A stretch of 64,000 bases of DNA, taken from DATNPH01 sp036703315. GTDB lineage: Bacteria > Cyanobacteriota > Cyanobacteriia > Cyanobacteriales > Coleofasciculaceae. Positions 45,640 through 54,262 of the stretch are shown one piece after another. The position numbers were made by a program, and so were the translations under genes. Every line of letters begins with the position of its first letter. Position 1 is the first letter of the stretch. The notes below the pieces were generated by a model that did not search any database, was not told where the DNA came from, and saw nothing but the letters and a program-made list of their open reading frames with translations. The stretch spans positions 1 to 64,000 of the forward strand of contig DATNPH010000076.1 in assembly GCA_036703315.1 (NCBI GenBank), given 5' to 3'.

Positions 45640-46314
45640 ATGAAAATTTTATTGATCTTGAGCTTGTTTTTGGGTGGTCTTGCTGTCAGTTGCCAAAATT
45701 CAGGCTGGTCATCGACGCCTCAGACAAGTAGCGCTTCGCCAACCCAAAAATCTACTGATACCTCAGCACAAACAACTACCCAGACACCCCAGTTGTCTAC
45801 CAAGACCAAAGCTGAACCTTCTGCTCAAAGCAAGAGTCAGGTGGCGACGAATCTGAACAGTCCAGTTGCGCGTCAGCAAAGTTGTCAGATTAGCGCCTAT
45901 GTTATCGACACAGATCCAAATGGTCTGAATGTGCGTTCTGGAGCGGGCAAGAGTTACGAAATCATTGGAAAATTGCCCACCACTGCTATTGCTGTGATTG
46001 TTGACCTCACAGCTTCACAAGGGGATTGGGTGCAGCTGAGCAAAGCTCAAAGTCCTGCGAAAATAGAATTCCAGGGCACTGGATGGGTCTATGCTCAGCT
46101 ATTGGGCACCAGTACTCGTGGTTATGGTTCTAAGGGAGTCTTCGTGTACGCTAATGCCGACGCTCAAAGCTCAGTAGTTGGTCGTATCCCAGATCAGAAG
46201 GGCGTCAAGCTTTTAGGTTGCGATCGCTCATGGGCTTGGGTTGAATATGAAGGATTAAAAGGGTGGCTCGCACCAGCTGCTCAGTGTCCTAATCCCCTAA
46301 CAACTTGTCCATAG
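45640..46314 (+). CDS. SH3b-domain lipoprotein
   Basis: 224 residues. The signal peptide ends in a lipobox (A-V-S-C); then comes a Ser/Thr/Gln-rich linker of about 60 residues. Two bacterial SH3-like segments follow: one with G-L-N-V-R-S-G-A-G, the hallmark of SH3b, and a second near V-F-V-Y-A-N-A-D-A-Q-S-S-V-V-G-R. Cysteines in both parts could pair. SH3b domains bind cell-wall peptides or ligands, so a periplasmic, wall-related role is likely. The next small gene starts 18 bp downstream. Confidence 0.82.
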   Translation: MKILLILSLFLGGLAVSCQNSGWSSTPQTSSASPTQKSTDTSAQTTTQTPQLSTKTKAEPSAQSKSQVATNLNSPVARQQSCQISAYVIDTDPNGLNVRSGAGKSYEIIGKLPTTAIAVIVDLTASQGDWVQLSKAQSPAKIEFQGTGWVYAQLLGTSTRGYGSKGVFVYANADAQSSVVGRIPDQKGVKLLGCDRSWAWVEYEGLKGWLAPAAQCPNPLTTCP

Positions 46315-46332
46315 TTCAACAATTTTTAGCAT

Positions 46333-46560
46333 ATGGAAACTACAAAATTTGAACTTACTCGTGCTGACTTGAGGCTGGCTGATATCATTGCTCAGGGGAG
46401 TGATGGGCAAATAGTTCTACTAGTAGAAGTTAAAGGTACTGAACTCAAAAGTAGGAAAGAAAAACTGAGGGTTATCTCGCAAGTCAAGTCATATCTGCAA
46501 ACGATAAACCTAGACATTCCTTACTTCCTCGGTTGGCTACAGTCCCAGTCAACTTCGTAA
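46333..46560 (+). CDS. Small PD-(D/E)XK-like protein, possibly truncated
   Basis: 75 residues. A-D-I-I-A-Q-G-S-D-G-Q-I-V-L-L-V-E-V-K-G matches the D-x(n)-E-x-K core of restriction-like nucleases, followed by a helix with Q-V-K-S-Y-L. The usual C-terminal strands are missing and the N-terminus is very short, so it may be a remnant of a longer protein or a minimal member of a cyanobacterial family. It is squeezed between the SH3 lipoprotein (18 bp) and the first solute-binding protein (11 bp). No partner methylase is nearby. Confidence 0.55.
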   Translation: METTKFELTRADLRLADIIAQGSDGQIVLLVEVKGTELKSRKEKLRVISQVKSYLQTINLDIPYFLGWLQSQSTS

Positions 46561-46571
46561 GCTGTCTGTAG

Positions 46572-48377
46572 ATGAAAACTATGAAATTTTTAGCTATTGC
46601 TTCTGTAACTAGGCGTTGTTGTTTAGCTGTAATGCTGGCTTTGATAAGCGCGATCGCTCTGACCAGCTGCAACCCTACTCAGCTCAAAACTGAGGCGACT
46701 CAAGTTCCCCAATTGGTGGTTAGCGTTGGCAGCGATCCGAAGACCTTTAACTATATGCTGAGCCAAGAAATCCCTAACATTTTTGGACTCACTTTTAAGG
46801 GATTAACTACCCTAAATGGTGCGGGTGAAGTAGAGCCAGAACTAGCTGAATATTGGAGTTTATCTGAGGATAAACTGCGGATCGTCTTTACCTTGCGAGA
46901 AGGATTGAAATGGTCAGATGGTCAACCACTTACCACAGATGATGTGATTTTCACCTATGAGGAATTAGTCTTCAATAAACAAATTCCTAACCAGTTTAAA
47001 GACTATCTCTCAATTGGGTCGAGTGGTGCTTTTCCAAAACTACGAAAAATTGATGACCGCCGAGTTGAATTTATTCTGCCAGAGCCTTTTTCCCCTTTCC
47101 TCCGAACTACCGCAGCACCGGATGATGCTGTTGCCATTTTACCCAAGCATGTTCTATCCGAATCGGTGAAAACTCAAGATTCAAAGGGCAAGCCTCGATT
47201 TATGTCTACTTGGGGAACGGATACAGATCCAGCGAAAATAATTGTCAATGGTCCTTACCGACTAGCAAGCTACATCCCTGGTCAGCGGGTGATATTCGAG
47301 CGTAACCCTTATTACTGGCGGAAGGATGCTCAAGGCAACCTACAACCTTATATTCAGCGTTACATCTGGCAACTCGTTGAGAATACTGAGACATCCTTAA
47401 TCCAGTTTCGCTCTGGCGGGTTGGATGCCGTCGGTGCCTCTGCTGGAAATTTCTCTTTGCTCAAGCGGGAAGAAAAGCGAGGAAATTTTACTATCTACAA
47501 TGGTGGTGCTGCATTCGGCACCAGATTTATTTCCTTTAATCTCAATAAAGGTAAAGTAAACGATCGCCCTTTAGTCGATCCAATCAAATCTCGCTGGTTC
47601 AATACAGTGGCATTTAGACAGGCAATAGCCCATGCCATTGATCGTCAAGCGATGATTAACAATCTCTTGCGAGGGCTGGGTGAACTGCTAAATTCCCCAA
47701 TCGATGTCCAAACTCCGTATTACCTTTCTCCTAAAGAGGGTCTAAAGGTCTACGATTACAATCCAAAACGAGCTAAGGAATTACTGGTAGAAGCTGGATT
47801 TAAATATAACGAGAAAAGTCAGCTGCTCGATGCTGAGGGCAACCGGGTACGCTTCACGATGTTATTGTCCAGTGGTGGTGGCAACATTGATGCGATCGCC
47901 TCCCAGATCAAGCGAGACTTAGACAAAATCGGCATACAAGTCGATCTCCAGCCCCTGGCTTTCAGCCTCCTAACTGATAAACTCTACAATTCTAAGGAAT
48001 GGGATTGTTATTTAGGAGCCTTAACAGGAGGAGTTGAGCCGAATCAAGGTGCCAATGTTTGGCTTCCTGAAGGCAACTATCACACGTTCAATCTAGCCTC
48101 CCAAACTGGACAAGCACCTATAACGGGTCGAGAGGTTTCGGACTGGGAACAAGAAATAGCCCGTCTCTATATCAAAGGAGCACAGGAATTCGATGAGGCT
48201 AAGCGCAAAGCTATCTATGCCCAAAGCCAGCGCCTCTCCCAAGAATACCTCCCTTATATTTACCTGTTCACTCCTTTGTCTATGGCGGCTGTGCGCGATC
48301 GCATCCAAGGCATAAAATTCTCCGCCTTACAAGGAGTCTTCTGGAACATTTATGAACTCAAACTTGTAGATAAGTAG
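46572..48377 (+). CDS. Family-5 ABC solute-binding lipoprotein, paralogue 1
   Basis: 601 residues. A lipoprotein signal ends L-T-S-C. The family-5 (peptide/nickel/oligosaccharide) binding fold is shown by D-P-K-T-F-N-Y, L-R-E-G-L-K-W-S-D-G-Q-P-L-T-x-D-D-V, the N-G-P-Y-R-L block, N-P-Y-Y-W-R-K-D, and A-F-R-Q-A-I-A-H-A-I-D-R-Q. It would capture a ligand at the outer face of the inner membrane. It is the first of three tandem paralogues and no permease or ATPase gene lies in the window, so the import partner must be encoded elsewhere. The ligand is unknown. Confidence 0.92.
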   Translation: MKTMKFLAIASVTRRCCLAVMLALISAIALTSCNPTQLKTEATQVPQLVVSVGSDPKTFNYMLSQEIPNIFGLTFKGLTTLNGAGEVEPELAEYWSLSEDKLRIVFTLREGLKWSDGQPLTTDDVIFTYEELVFNKQIPNQFKDYLSIGSSGAFPKLRKIDDRRVEFILPEPFSPFLRTTAAPDDAVAILPKHVLSESVKTQDSKGKPRFMSTWGTDTDPAKIIVNGPYRLASYIPGQRVIFERNPYYWRKDAQGNLQPYIQRYIWQLVENTETSLIQFRSGGLDAVGASAGNFSLLKREEKRGNFTIYNGGAAFGTRFISFNLNKGKVNDRPLVDPIKSRWFNTVAFRQAIAHAIDRQAMINNLLRGLGELLNSPIDVQTPYYLSPKEGLKVYDYNPKRAKELLVEAGFKYNEKSQLLDAEGNRVRFTMLLSSGGGNIDAIASQIKRDLDKIGIQVDLQPLAFSLLTDKLYNSKEWDCYLGALTGGVEPNQGANVWLPEGNYHTFNLASQTGQAPITGREVSDWEQEIARLYIKGAQEFDEAKRKAIYAQSQRLSQEYLPYIYLFTPLSMAAVRDRIQGIKFSALQGVFWNIYELKLVDK

Positions 48378-48438
48378 CCCATCCTAGGCTGAAGGCACTG
48401 GCGTTTATCATGAAAAGAAGCTCTGTGGCATCACTTGT

Positions 48439-50244
48439 ATGATTTCCGCCGTTTTCCCAAACATGCCTTGGCGTCGCTGGTTTGTTGGTTTGCTAGCGTT
48501 GATTGTGGCGATCGCACTTTCTGGCTGCAATCCAACTGAACTCAAAACCCAAGCCGCACAAGTTCCCCAGATGGTGGTCGTTACCACGACCGACCCTAAA
48601 ACCTTTAACTACGCCCTGATCCAAGAATCTCCCAACATTTCTAGTTTCACTTACGAAGGCTTAGCAAGTGTAAACGGAGCGACTGGAAACGTTGAGCCAG
48701 CTTTGGCTGAGTCTTGGACAGTCTCTGAAGATAAGCTGCGGTTTGTCTTTACCTTGCGCGAAGGCTTGAAGTGGTCTGATGGTCAACCTCTAACCGCTGA
48801 TGATGTTATTTTTACCTTCAATGACATCTTCCTGAACAAGCGCATTCCCACCTATTTCCAAGACGGTCTCAAAATCGGTAAAAGTAAAGCTTTCCCGAAA
48901 GTCCGTAAACTCGATGACCGCCGAGTAGAATTCACGTTACCAGAACCGTTTTCTCCCTTCCTCAGAAGCATTGCAGCAGGGATAGCCATCCTACCCGAAC
49001 ACGCCTTGCGAAAAGCTGTGGAAACCACTAGACCCGATGGCAGACCTGAGTTTCTCTCCACTTGGGGGACAGATACAGATCCTGCCAAAATCGTTGTCAA
49101 TGGTCCTTATAAGCTGGAGAACTACTTTTCCAGTGAGCGACTGACATTTCGGCGCAACCCCTACTACTGGCGCAAGGATGCTCAAGGTAACCCACAGCCT
49201 TATATTGAGCGTATTGTTTGGCAAATTGTTGAGAATGTTGATACAGCTTTAACCCAGTTTCGCTCCGGGGGATTAGATCTCCTCGAAATTGGTCCTGGAA
49301 GTTTTCAATTACTCAAGCGAGAAGAAAAGCGAGCTAACTTTGCCATCCAAAGTGCCGGGCCTGACTCGGGGACGATGTTTCTTTGCTTCAATCTCAACAA
49401 AGGTCGTCGCAACGGAAAACCCCTTGTCGATCCGATTAAGTCTCGCTGGTTTAACAACGTTGCCTTCAGACAAGCGATCGCCTATGGTATCGATCGCCAA
49501 GCCCTGATCAACAACATCTTCAGAGGACTTGGTGAACCACAAGACTCACCAATTTCTGTGCCAAGCCCTTACTACGTTTCTCCAAAAGAAGGTCTAAAAA
49601 GTTATGACTATAATCCAGAAAAAGCTAAGGAACTTTTGCTAGGAGCGGGATTCAAATACGACAATAAAAACCAGCTGCTAGATGACCAAGGAAATCCAGT
49701 GCGCTTCACAATGCTAATATCTGCTGGTGGTAGACCCTTAATCACAGCTCAGATTAAGCAAAATTTGAGCAAGATTGGCATTCAAGTTGATTTACAGTTT
49801 CTTAGCTTCAATATAATTGGAGAAAAAATCTCTAACTCTCTCGATTGGGAATGTTGGTATGGAGCCATTACTGGCGGTCTGGAACCAGCCGATGGTGCTA
49901 ATATTTGGTCGGTAGACGGTAACTTCCACGTCTTCAATCAGAAACCCCAATCAGGACAACCTCCGATAGAAGGACAGGAAGTTGCAGATTGGGAGAAGAA
50001 AATCGATCAGCTCTATATCGAGGGGGCACGGGAGTTCGACGAAGCGAAGCGCAAAGCCATCTATGCGGAAACACAACGCCTTGCACAAGAGAATCTCCCC
50101 TTTATTCATCTGGTCAATTCGCTTGCTCTAGTAGCTGTACGCAATAGTATTCAAGGCGTAAAATACACTTCCATTTTCTCTAGCCCTGCGAGCTTTAACT
50201 GGAACATCTATGAACTCAAAGTTGTAAAAAACAAAGCTGATTAA
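48439..50244 (+). CDS. Family-5 ABC solute-binding lipoprotein, paralogue 2
   Basis: 601 residues, lipobox L-S-G-C. It is collinear with its neighbours through every motif (D-P-K-T-F-N-Y, W-S-D-G-Q-P-L-T-A-D-D-V, N-P-Y-Y-W-R-K-D, A-F-R-Q-A-I-A-Y-G-I-D-R-Q). It lies 61 bp after paralogue 1. The ~50 bp before its ATG resemble those before paralogue 3, so leader and gene were duplicated together. The middle of the protein (ligand-facing loops around residues 270-320) differs most, which suggests ligand specialisation after duplication. Confidence 0.92.
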   Translation: MISAVFPNMPWRRWFVGLLALIVAIALSGCNPTELKTQAAQVPQMVVVTTTDPKTFNYALIQESPNISSFTYEGLASVNGATGNVEPALAESWTVSEDKLRFVFTLREGLKWSDGQPLTADDVIFTFNDIFLNKRIPTYFQDGLKIGKSKAFPKVRKLDDRRVEFTLPEPFSPFLRSIAAGIAILPEHALRKAVETTRPDGRPEFLSTWGTDTDPAKIVVNGPYKLENYFSSERLTFRRNPYYWRKDAQGNPQPYIERIVWQIVENVDTALTQFRSGGLDLLEIGPGSFQLLKREEKRANFAIQSAGPDSGTMFLCFNLNKGRRNGKPLVDPIKSRWFNNVAFRQAIAYGIDRQALINNIFRGLGEPQDSPISVPSPYYVSPKEGLKSYDYNPEKAKELLLGAGFKYDNKNQLLDDQGNPVRFTMLISAGGRPLITAQIKQNLSKIGIQVDLQFLSFNIIGEKISNSLDWECWYGAITGGLEPADGANIWSVDGNFHVFNQKPQSGQPPIEGQEVADWEKKIDQLYIEGAREFDEAKRKAIYAETQRLAQENLPFIHLVNSLALVAVRNSIQGVKYTSIFSSPASFNWNIYELKVVKNKAD

Positions 50245-50309
50245 TTTGTATATGTCATGTAGGCTTGACACTGGAGTTTATCATCCGAAACAACTCAGTG
50301 TATTACCTC

Positions 50310-52133
50310 ATGATTTCTGCTGTTACTCTCCGTCGTTGGTCGTCAGTTCTACTAACATTGACTTTGGCGCTGATTTGCCAGCTTGTCCTCATCAGTTGTA
50401 GCCCAACCTATTTAAAAACTGAGGCAGCTCAAGTATCGCAAATAGTATTTACTACCCTTGGCGACCCAAAAACATTTAACTATGCTCTAAACCAAGAGTT
50501 TCCTAATGTATTCCTCTTCACCGTGGAAGGCTTAACCGCTATCAATTACACCAATGGAGCGGTTGAGCCAGCTTTAGCTGAGTCTTGGCAAATCTCCACT
50601 GATAAAAAGCGGGTGGTTTTTACCCTAAGAGAGGGTGTGAAGTGGTCAGATGGTGCGCCACTCACGGCAGAAGATGTTGTCTTCACCTACAACGATATAG
50701 TTTTTAATAAAGACATTCCCACTGACGCAAGAGATATCCTTAAAATTGGTACATCGGGGGCTTTTCCCAAAGTTCAGAAGCTAGATGAACATCGAGTAGA
50801 ATTTATTCTACCAGAGCCATTTGCTCCATTCCTGCGCACCACGGCTGGAGCACCCAATGGAATTGGCATCTATCCCAAACATGTTTTAGCTGAATCTATA
50901 AAATCTAAAGATTCAAATGGGAAGCCCCAGTTCGTCTCTATGTGGGGAACAGATACTAATCCCCAGACAATTGTTGTTAATGGTCCTTATCAGATAGAAA
51001 GCTATACGGCTAGTCAGCGTATAGTTTTCCGGCGTAATCCTTACTACTGGCGCAAGGATGCTCAAGGAAATCCTCAGCCTTATATCGAGCGGATCATCTG
51101 GCAAATTGTTGAGAATACTGATACCGCATTAATTCAGTTTCGCTCTGGAGATTTAGATATTACCGAAGCCTGGGGTCGGATGCCCCCAGAGCATTATTCG
51201 CTCCTGAAGCGAGAAGAAAAGCGGGGCAATTTTAAAACTTATACAGCTGGTCCGAGACCGGGTACGAATTTTATCTCCTTCAACCTCAATAAGGGAAAGA
51301 GAAATGAAAAGCCACTGGTTGAGCCAATTAAGTCTCGCTGGTTTAATACAGTGGAATTTAGGCAAGCGATCGCGTATGCCATTGATCGCCAAACTATGCT
51401 CAATAATAGTGTTCGCGGTTTGGGTGAATTGCAAAATTCACCGATTACAATACAAAGTCCCTACTATCTTTCTCCAAAAGAAGGTCTAAAAGCCTACGAC
51501 TACAATCCCGAAAAGGCAAAGGAATTACTACAGAAAGCAGGATTGAACTATAACGACAACAATCAACTGCTCGATGCTGAGGGGAATCGAGTGCGATTTA
51601 CGTTAATTACCAATGCTGAGAATAAGACGCGCGTAGCAATGGGAGCGCAAATTAAACAAGATTTAAGCAAAATTGGCATCCAAGTAGACTTTAACCCGAT
51701 CGCCTTTAACACGCTTACCGATAAACTCGCCAATACCTTGGATTGGGACTGTTATCTCTTGGGCTTTACTGGAAGTGTAGAACCGAATGATAGTGCTAAT
51801 ACTTGGTCTCCCGATGGTGGCTTACACAGCTTCAACCAGAAACCTCAACCAGGACAACCGCCAATAGAGGGTCGAGAGGTAGCGCCTTGGGAGGCTGAAA
51901 TTGGTCGCCTGTACATCGAAGCGGCAAGAGAGTTGGATGAGGGGAAGCGCAAAGCCATGTATGCCGAAACGCAACGCCTCACGCAAGAGTATCTACCGAT
52001 GATTTACCTGGTGAATGCCTATTCTACGTCGGCAATACGCGATCGCCTCCAAAATATCAAGTATTCTCCTCTCGGAGGAGTCATCTGGAACCTTTACGAG
52101 TTGAAAGTCACTGATAATTCATCAGTAAGGTAG
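50310..52133 (+). CDS. Family-5 ABC solute-binding lipoprotein, paralogue 3
   Basis: About 607 residues. The frame opens at a TTG at 50265, but the ATG at 50310 begins M-I-S-A-V like paralogue 2 and gives a proper lipoprotein signal (L-I-S-C), so it is preferred. All family motifs are kept. The segment after L-D-I-T-E-A differs from the sister genes. It ends 12 bp before the convergent repeat-protein gene. Same predicted role: ligand capture for an ABC importer encoded elsewhere. Confidence 0.92.
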   Translation: MISAVTLRRWSSVLLTLTLALICQLVLISCSPTYLKTEAAQVSQIVFTTLGDPKTFNYALNQEFPNVFLFTVEGLTAINYTNGAVEPALAESWQISTDKKRVVFTLREGVKWSDGAPLTAEDVVFTYNDIVFNKDIPTDARDILKIGTSGAFPKVQKLDEHRVEFILPEPFAPFLRTTAGAPNGIGIYPKHVLAESIKSKDSNGKPQFVSMWGTDTNPQTIVVNGPYQIESYTASQRIVFRRNPYYWRKDAQGNPQPYIERIIWQIVENTDTALIQFRSGDLDITEAWGRMPPEHYSLLKREEKRGNFKTYTAGPRPGTNFISFNLNKGKRNEKPLVEPIKSRWFNTVEFRQAIAYAIDRQTMLNNSVRGLGELQNSPITIQSPYYLSPKEGLKAYDYNPEKAKELLQKAGLNYNDNNQLLDAEGNRVRFTLITNAENKTRVAMGAQIKQDLSKIGIQVDFNPIAFNTLTDKLANTLDWDCYLLGFTGSVEPNDSANTWSPDGGLHSFNQKPQPGQPPIEGREVAPWEAEIGRLYIEAARELDEGKRKAMYAETQRLTQEYLPMIYLVNAYSTSAIRDRLQNIKYSPLGGVIWNLYELKVTDNSSVR

Positions 52134-52145
52134 AGCTACTGAATT

Positions 52146-52787
52146 TTATTCAATTCCAGCTTTGATCAACCCAGGAGCACGAATACATCCTCCCGACCAA
52201 GTCCAACCAGGATAAGAGTCATTATAGGTATATCGCGCCCAAGCATTGCCCTCTTTGTCTTGGTAAAATTCTACAATCTCTGCACTGACTCTTTTTCCCC
52301 AAGGAGCTCTTGCCCAAATCTTATCTCCAAGGTTGAATACCTCACCAGACGTGTTAGTGGCACTCTTAAGTGTTGGTAGTGTCCTTGACTCAGGGCGGTA
52401 GGGTATTTTGTCAAGCTTACGCTTGTCTGGTTTGGGTGCTTCTACACGAGGGGCTTCTTCTGCACGAGGAGCTTCTTCTACACGAGGGGCTTCTTCTACA
52501 CGAGGGGCTTCTTCTACACGAAGGGCTTCTTCTACACGAGGAGCTTCTTCTGCACGAGGGACTTCTTCTGCACGAGGGACTTCTTCTTCGCGAGGGACTT
52601 CTTCTTCGCTTGAATCACTAGTCAGTAATTCAGGTGTTTTGTCTAGCTCTTGGACTGAGCCATCAGGTTGCTCTTGGGCGATTTCATCCGACTCAGGGGT
52701 AACCTCAGTACTCGGTGAGACGCTGATACCTAATGAAGAAAGATCCCTTAGGTCAATTTTCTTGCGGCTTCGTTTTTTAGCGGCCAT
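52146..52787 (-). CDS. Acidic hexapeptide-repeat protein with a C-terminal SH3/Tudor-like domain
   Basis: About 213 residues from the ATG at 52787, which gives a basic start (M-A-A-K-K-R-S-R-K-K). The frame extends to 52850 but lacks a better start. The centre consists of nine copies plus a partial copy of a hexapeptide E-E-[AV]-P-R-[VAE], encoded by 18-bp tandem repeats. The C-terminal ~65 residues (V-F-N-L-G-D-K-I-W-A-R-A-P-W-G-K, Y-Q-D-K-E-G-N-A-W-A-R-Y) look like a small SH3/Tudor-type barrel. No signal peptide or membrane helix is present. Function unknown; a flexible, charged spacer between a basic tail and a binding domain is the visible design. Confidence 0.75.
   Translation of the reverse strand: MAAKKRSRKKIDLRDLSSLGISVSPSTEVTPESDEIAQEQPDGSVQELDKTPELLTSDSSEEEVPREEEVPRAEEVPRAEEAPRVEEALRVEEAPRVEEAPRVEEAPRAEEAPRVEAPKPDKRKLDKIPYRPESRTLPTLKSATNTSGEVFNLGDKIWARAPWGKRVSAEIVEFYQDKEGNAWARYTYNDSYPGWTWSGGCIRAPGLIKAGIE
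52438..52612. repeat. 18-bp in-frame tandem repeat
   Basis: About nine and a half units of 18 bp (consensus CTTCTACACGAGGGGCTT on the plus strand) with few substitutions. Because 18 is a multiple of 3, several other frames on both strands are also open. Confidence 0.9.
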
Positions 52788-52952
52788 GGAAATGCGGTAA
52801 ATGTGGGATGGGTGCAGGAGCGATCGCTTGTCTGGTAATTCAAGTTCCACCTATATCTATTTAGACCCTCGTGCTGAGTTTTGCAAGTTTTGCAATATGT
52901 TTGTTTCTACCTATCTGTTTGCTCAATACTCTCCTCACTAATAGCTAGTACC

Positions 52953-53738
52953 GTGACTCAACCTGAAGCTTTACGATCTCTGCTCGAATCCGTTGCCGCT
53001 GGTGAGGTTAGCCCAGTGGTGGCTTTAGACAAATTAAAGAATTTTGCCTTTGAGCCAGTAGGCGATTTCGCCAAAGTTGACCATCATCGCACCTTGAGAA
53101 CTGGCTTCCCTGAGGTGATTTGGGGACAAGGAAAGACACCTGACCAAATTGCTCAGATTATGGAGGCGATGCGGCTTCGTAATCCCGTAGTGATGGCGAC
53201 ACGAATTGATCCAGATGTCTTTGCCAAGCTGCAAGAAAAAGTTCCAGGTGTGCAATACTACCCAACAGCTCGGATATGTGCCATTGCGCCTTCGACACTC
53301 AAACCCCACTATTCAGGAATTATCGGTCTTATCTGTGCGGGTACATCTGATTTACCCGTAGCAGAGGAAGCCGCTATTACAGCCCAACTGTGTGGTTTTC
53401 AGGTGCAGCGCCTCTGGGATGTTGGGGTGGCTGGGATCCACCGCTTACTAAGTAATCGACAGGTGATTATTGAAGCAGATGTGCTAGTTGTCGTTGCTGG
53501 TATGGAAGGAGCATTACCCAGCGTTGTTGCTGGTTTGGCAGATTGTCCAGTGATTGCTGTCCCTACCAGTATTGGCTATGGCGCAAGTTTCGGTGGACTG
53601 GCTCCTCTATTGACAATGCTTAACTCTTGTGCTGCTGGGGTAGGCGTTGTCAATATTGATAATGGATTTGGTGCCGCGATTCTGGCAGGGCAAATTCTGA
53701 AAACGGCTCATAAGTTGCAAGCATCATCAAAAGATTAG
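52953..53738 (+). CDS. larB: LarB, nickel-pincer cofactor biosynthesis carboxylase
   Basis: About 261 residues from GTG 52953; the frame is open upstream to 52881 but that part is unlike the family. LarB is related to PurE: core motifs T-R-I-D-P, A-G-T-S-D-L-P-V-A-E-E-A, G-F-Q-V-x-x-L-W-D-V-G-V-A-G-I-H-R-L, V-V-A-G-M-E-G-A-L-P-S-V and P-T-S-I-G-Y-G-A. LarB carboxylates and hydrolyses nicotinic acid adenine dinucleotide in making the nickel-pincer cofactor of lactate racemase-type enzymes. The partner genes larC and larE are not in the window. Confidence 0.92.
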   Translation: MTQPEALRSLLESVAAGEVSPVVALDKLKNFAFEPVGDFAKVDHHRTLRTGFPEVIWGQGKTPDQIAQIMEAMRLRNPVVMATRIDPDVFAKLQEKVPGVQYYPTARICAIAPSTLKPHYSGIIGLICAGTSDLPVAEEAAITAQLCGFQVQRLWDVGVAGIHRLLSNRQVIIEADVLVVVAGMEGALPSVVAGLADCPVIAVPTSIGYGASFGGLAPLLTMLNSCAAGVGVVNIDNGFGAAILAGQILKTAHKLQASSKD

Positions 53739-53915
53739 ACCTCCTGCATGAATCATGAAATGCCCCCTCGCATCCCCCAATTGTGCGGGACTTTAATTAG
53801 TACGTCTCAAAATCAGAACGATCGCGAATCAAAACGAGATCGTGTCGAGGTGATAATTGAGCGACCTGCTAGATCCGCGTAACAACCGAATCGTTTTTCA
53901 ACGTGTCGCGAGAGT

Positions 53916-53942
53916 CCCCAGGTTGCTTCGCTGAACCTGGGG
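53916..53942. repeat. Hairpin near the IS200/IS605 remnant
   Basis: A 9-bp perfect stem (CCCCAGGTT at 53916-53924, AACCTGGGG at 53934-53942) with a 9-base loop. It is the outer of two hairpins beyond the transposase 3' end. Confidence 0.7.
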
Positions 53943-53952
53943 AGGGAGAGCG

Positions 53953-53978
53953 GTTCGAGGCAGGTGCCTGCCTCGAAC
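53953..53978. repeat. Near-perfect palindrome at the transposase 3' end
   Basis: 12-bp arms (53953-53964 and 53967-53978, GTTCGAGGCAGG and its complement) around a 2-base centre, directly after the transposase stop codon. Subterminal hairpins of this kind are recognised by Y1 transposases at IS200/IS605 ends, so this is probably a remnant end. Confidence 0.75.
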
Positions 53979-53980
53979 AA

Positions 53981-54172
53981 TTACTCTTGCGGTACTTCTT
54001 GAGATTTTATATAAGCCTTAACTCTTTCGATAGGTGCGCCGCCAGTGGACGCCACATAATGAGAACCAGACCAAAAAGCAGGTTCTTTGTAAACCTTGGC
54101 TAATACAGACGCAAACTCTTTTTGGATAATCCGGCTTGAACCAGACTTCATGCTCCCGATTAAGGAGGACAA
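53981..54172 (-). pseudogene. IS200/IS605-type Y1 transposase (TnpA), 3' remnant
   Basis: Only the C-terminal ~60 residues remain: G-S-M-K-S-G-S-S-R-I-I-Q-K-E-F, then P-A-F-W-S-G-S-H-Y-V-A-S-T-G-G-A-P-I-E-R-V-K-A-Y-I-K-S-Q. The Tyr in K-A-Y-I matches the catalytic Y1 position. The N-terminal half with the HUH metal motif is absent, replaced by a purine/pyrimidine-rich repeat tract (54173-54262). It is non-functional unless complemented in trans. Confidence 0.8.
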
Positions 54173-54262
54173 ATGAGGAAGATAGGGAAGGTAGAGAAGA
54201 CACAGAAATTATCTCCCCCATCTCCCTCAGCTTCCCCAGCTCCCTCATCCTTTCAAGAATTG

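Noticed and set aside
46572..52133. Reading the three solute-binding genes as a complete nickel or peptide importer operon
   Set aside because: No permease or ATPase gene is present on either side, so only binding proteins can be claimed.
52438..52612. Tandem repeat considered as a CRISPR array
   Set aside because: The units are directly adjacent with no spacers, are in frame within a gene, and no cas genes are present. Cas4-like similarity at the left end is a fusion domain, not a CRISPR locus.
52370..52800. Plus-strand frames over the 18-bp repeat (Ala-Ser-Ser-Thr-Arg-Gly and Leu-Leu-His-Glu-Gly-Leu types)
   Set aside because: Open only because the 18-bp unit lacks stops in several frames; the minus-strand frame has the conserved C-terminal domain.
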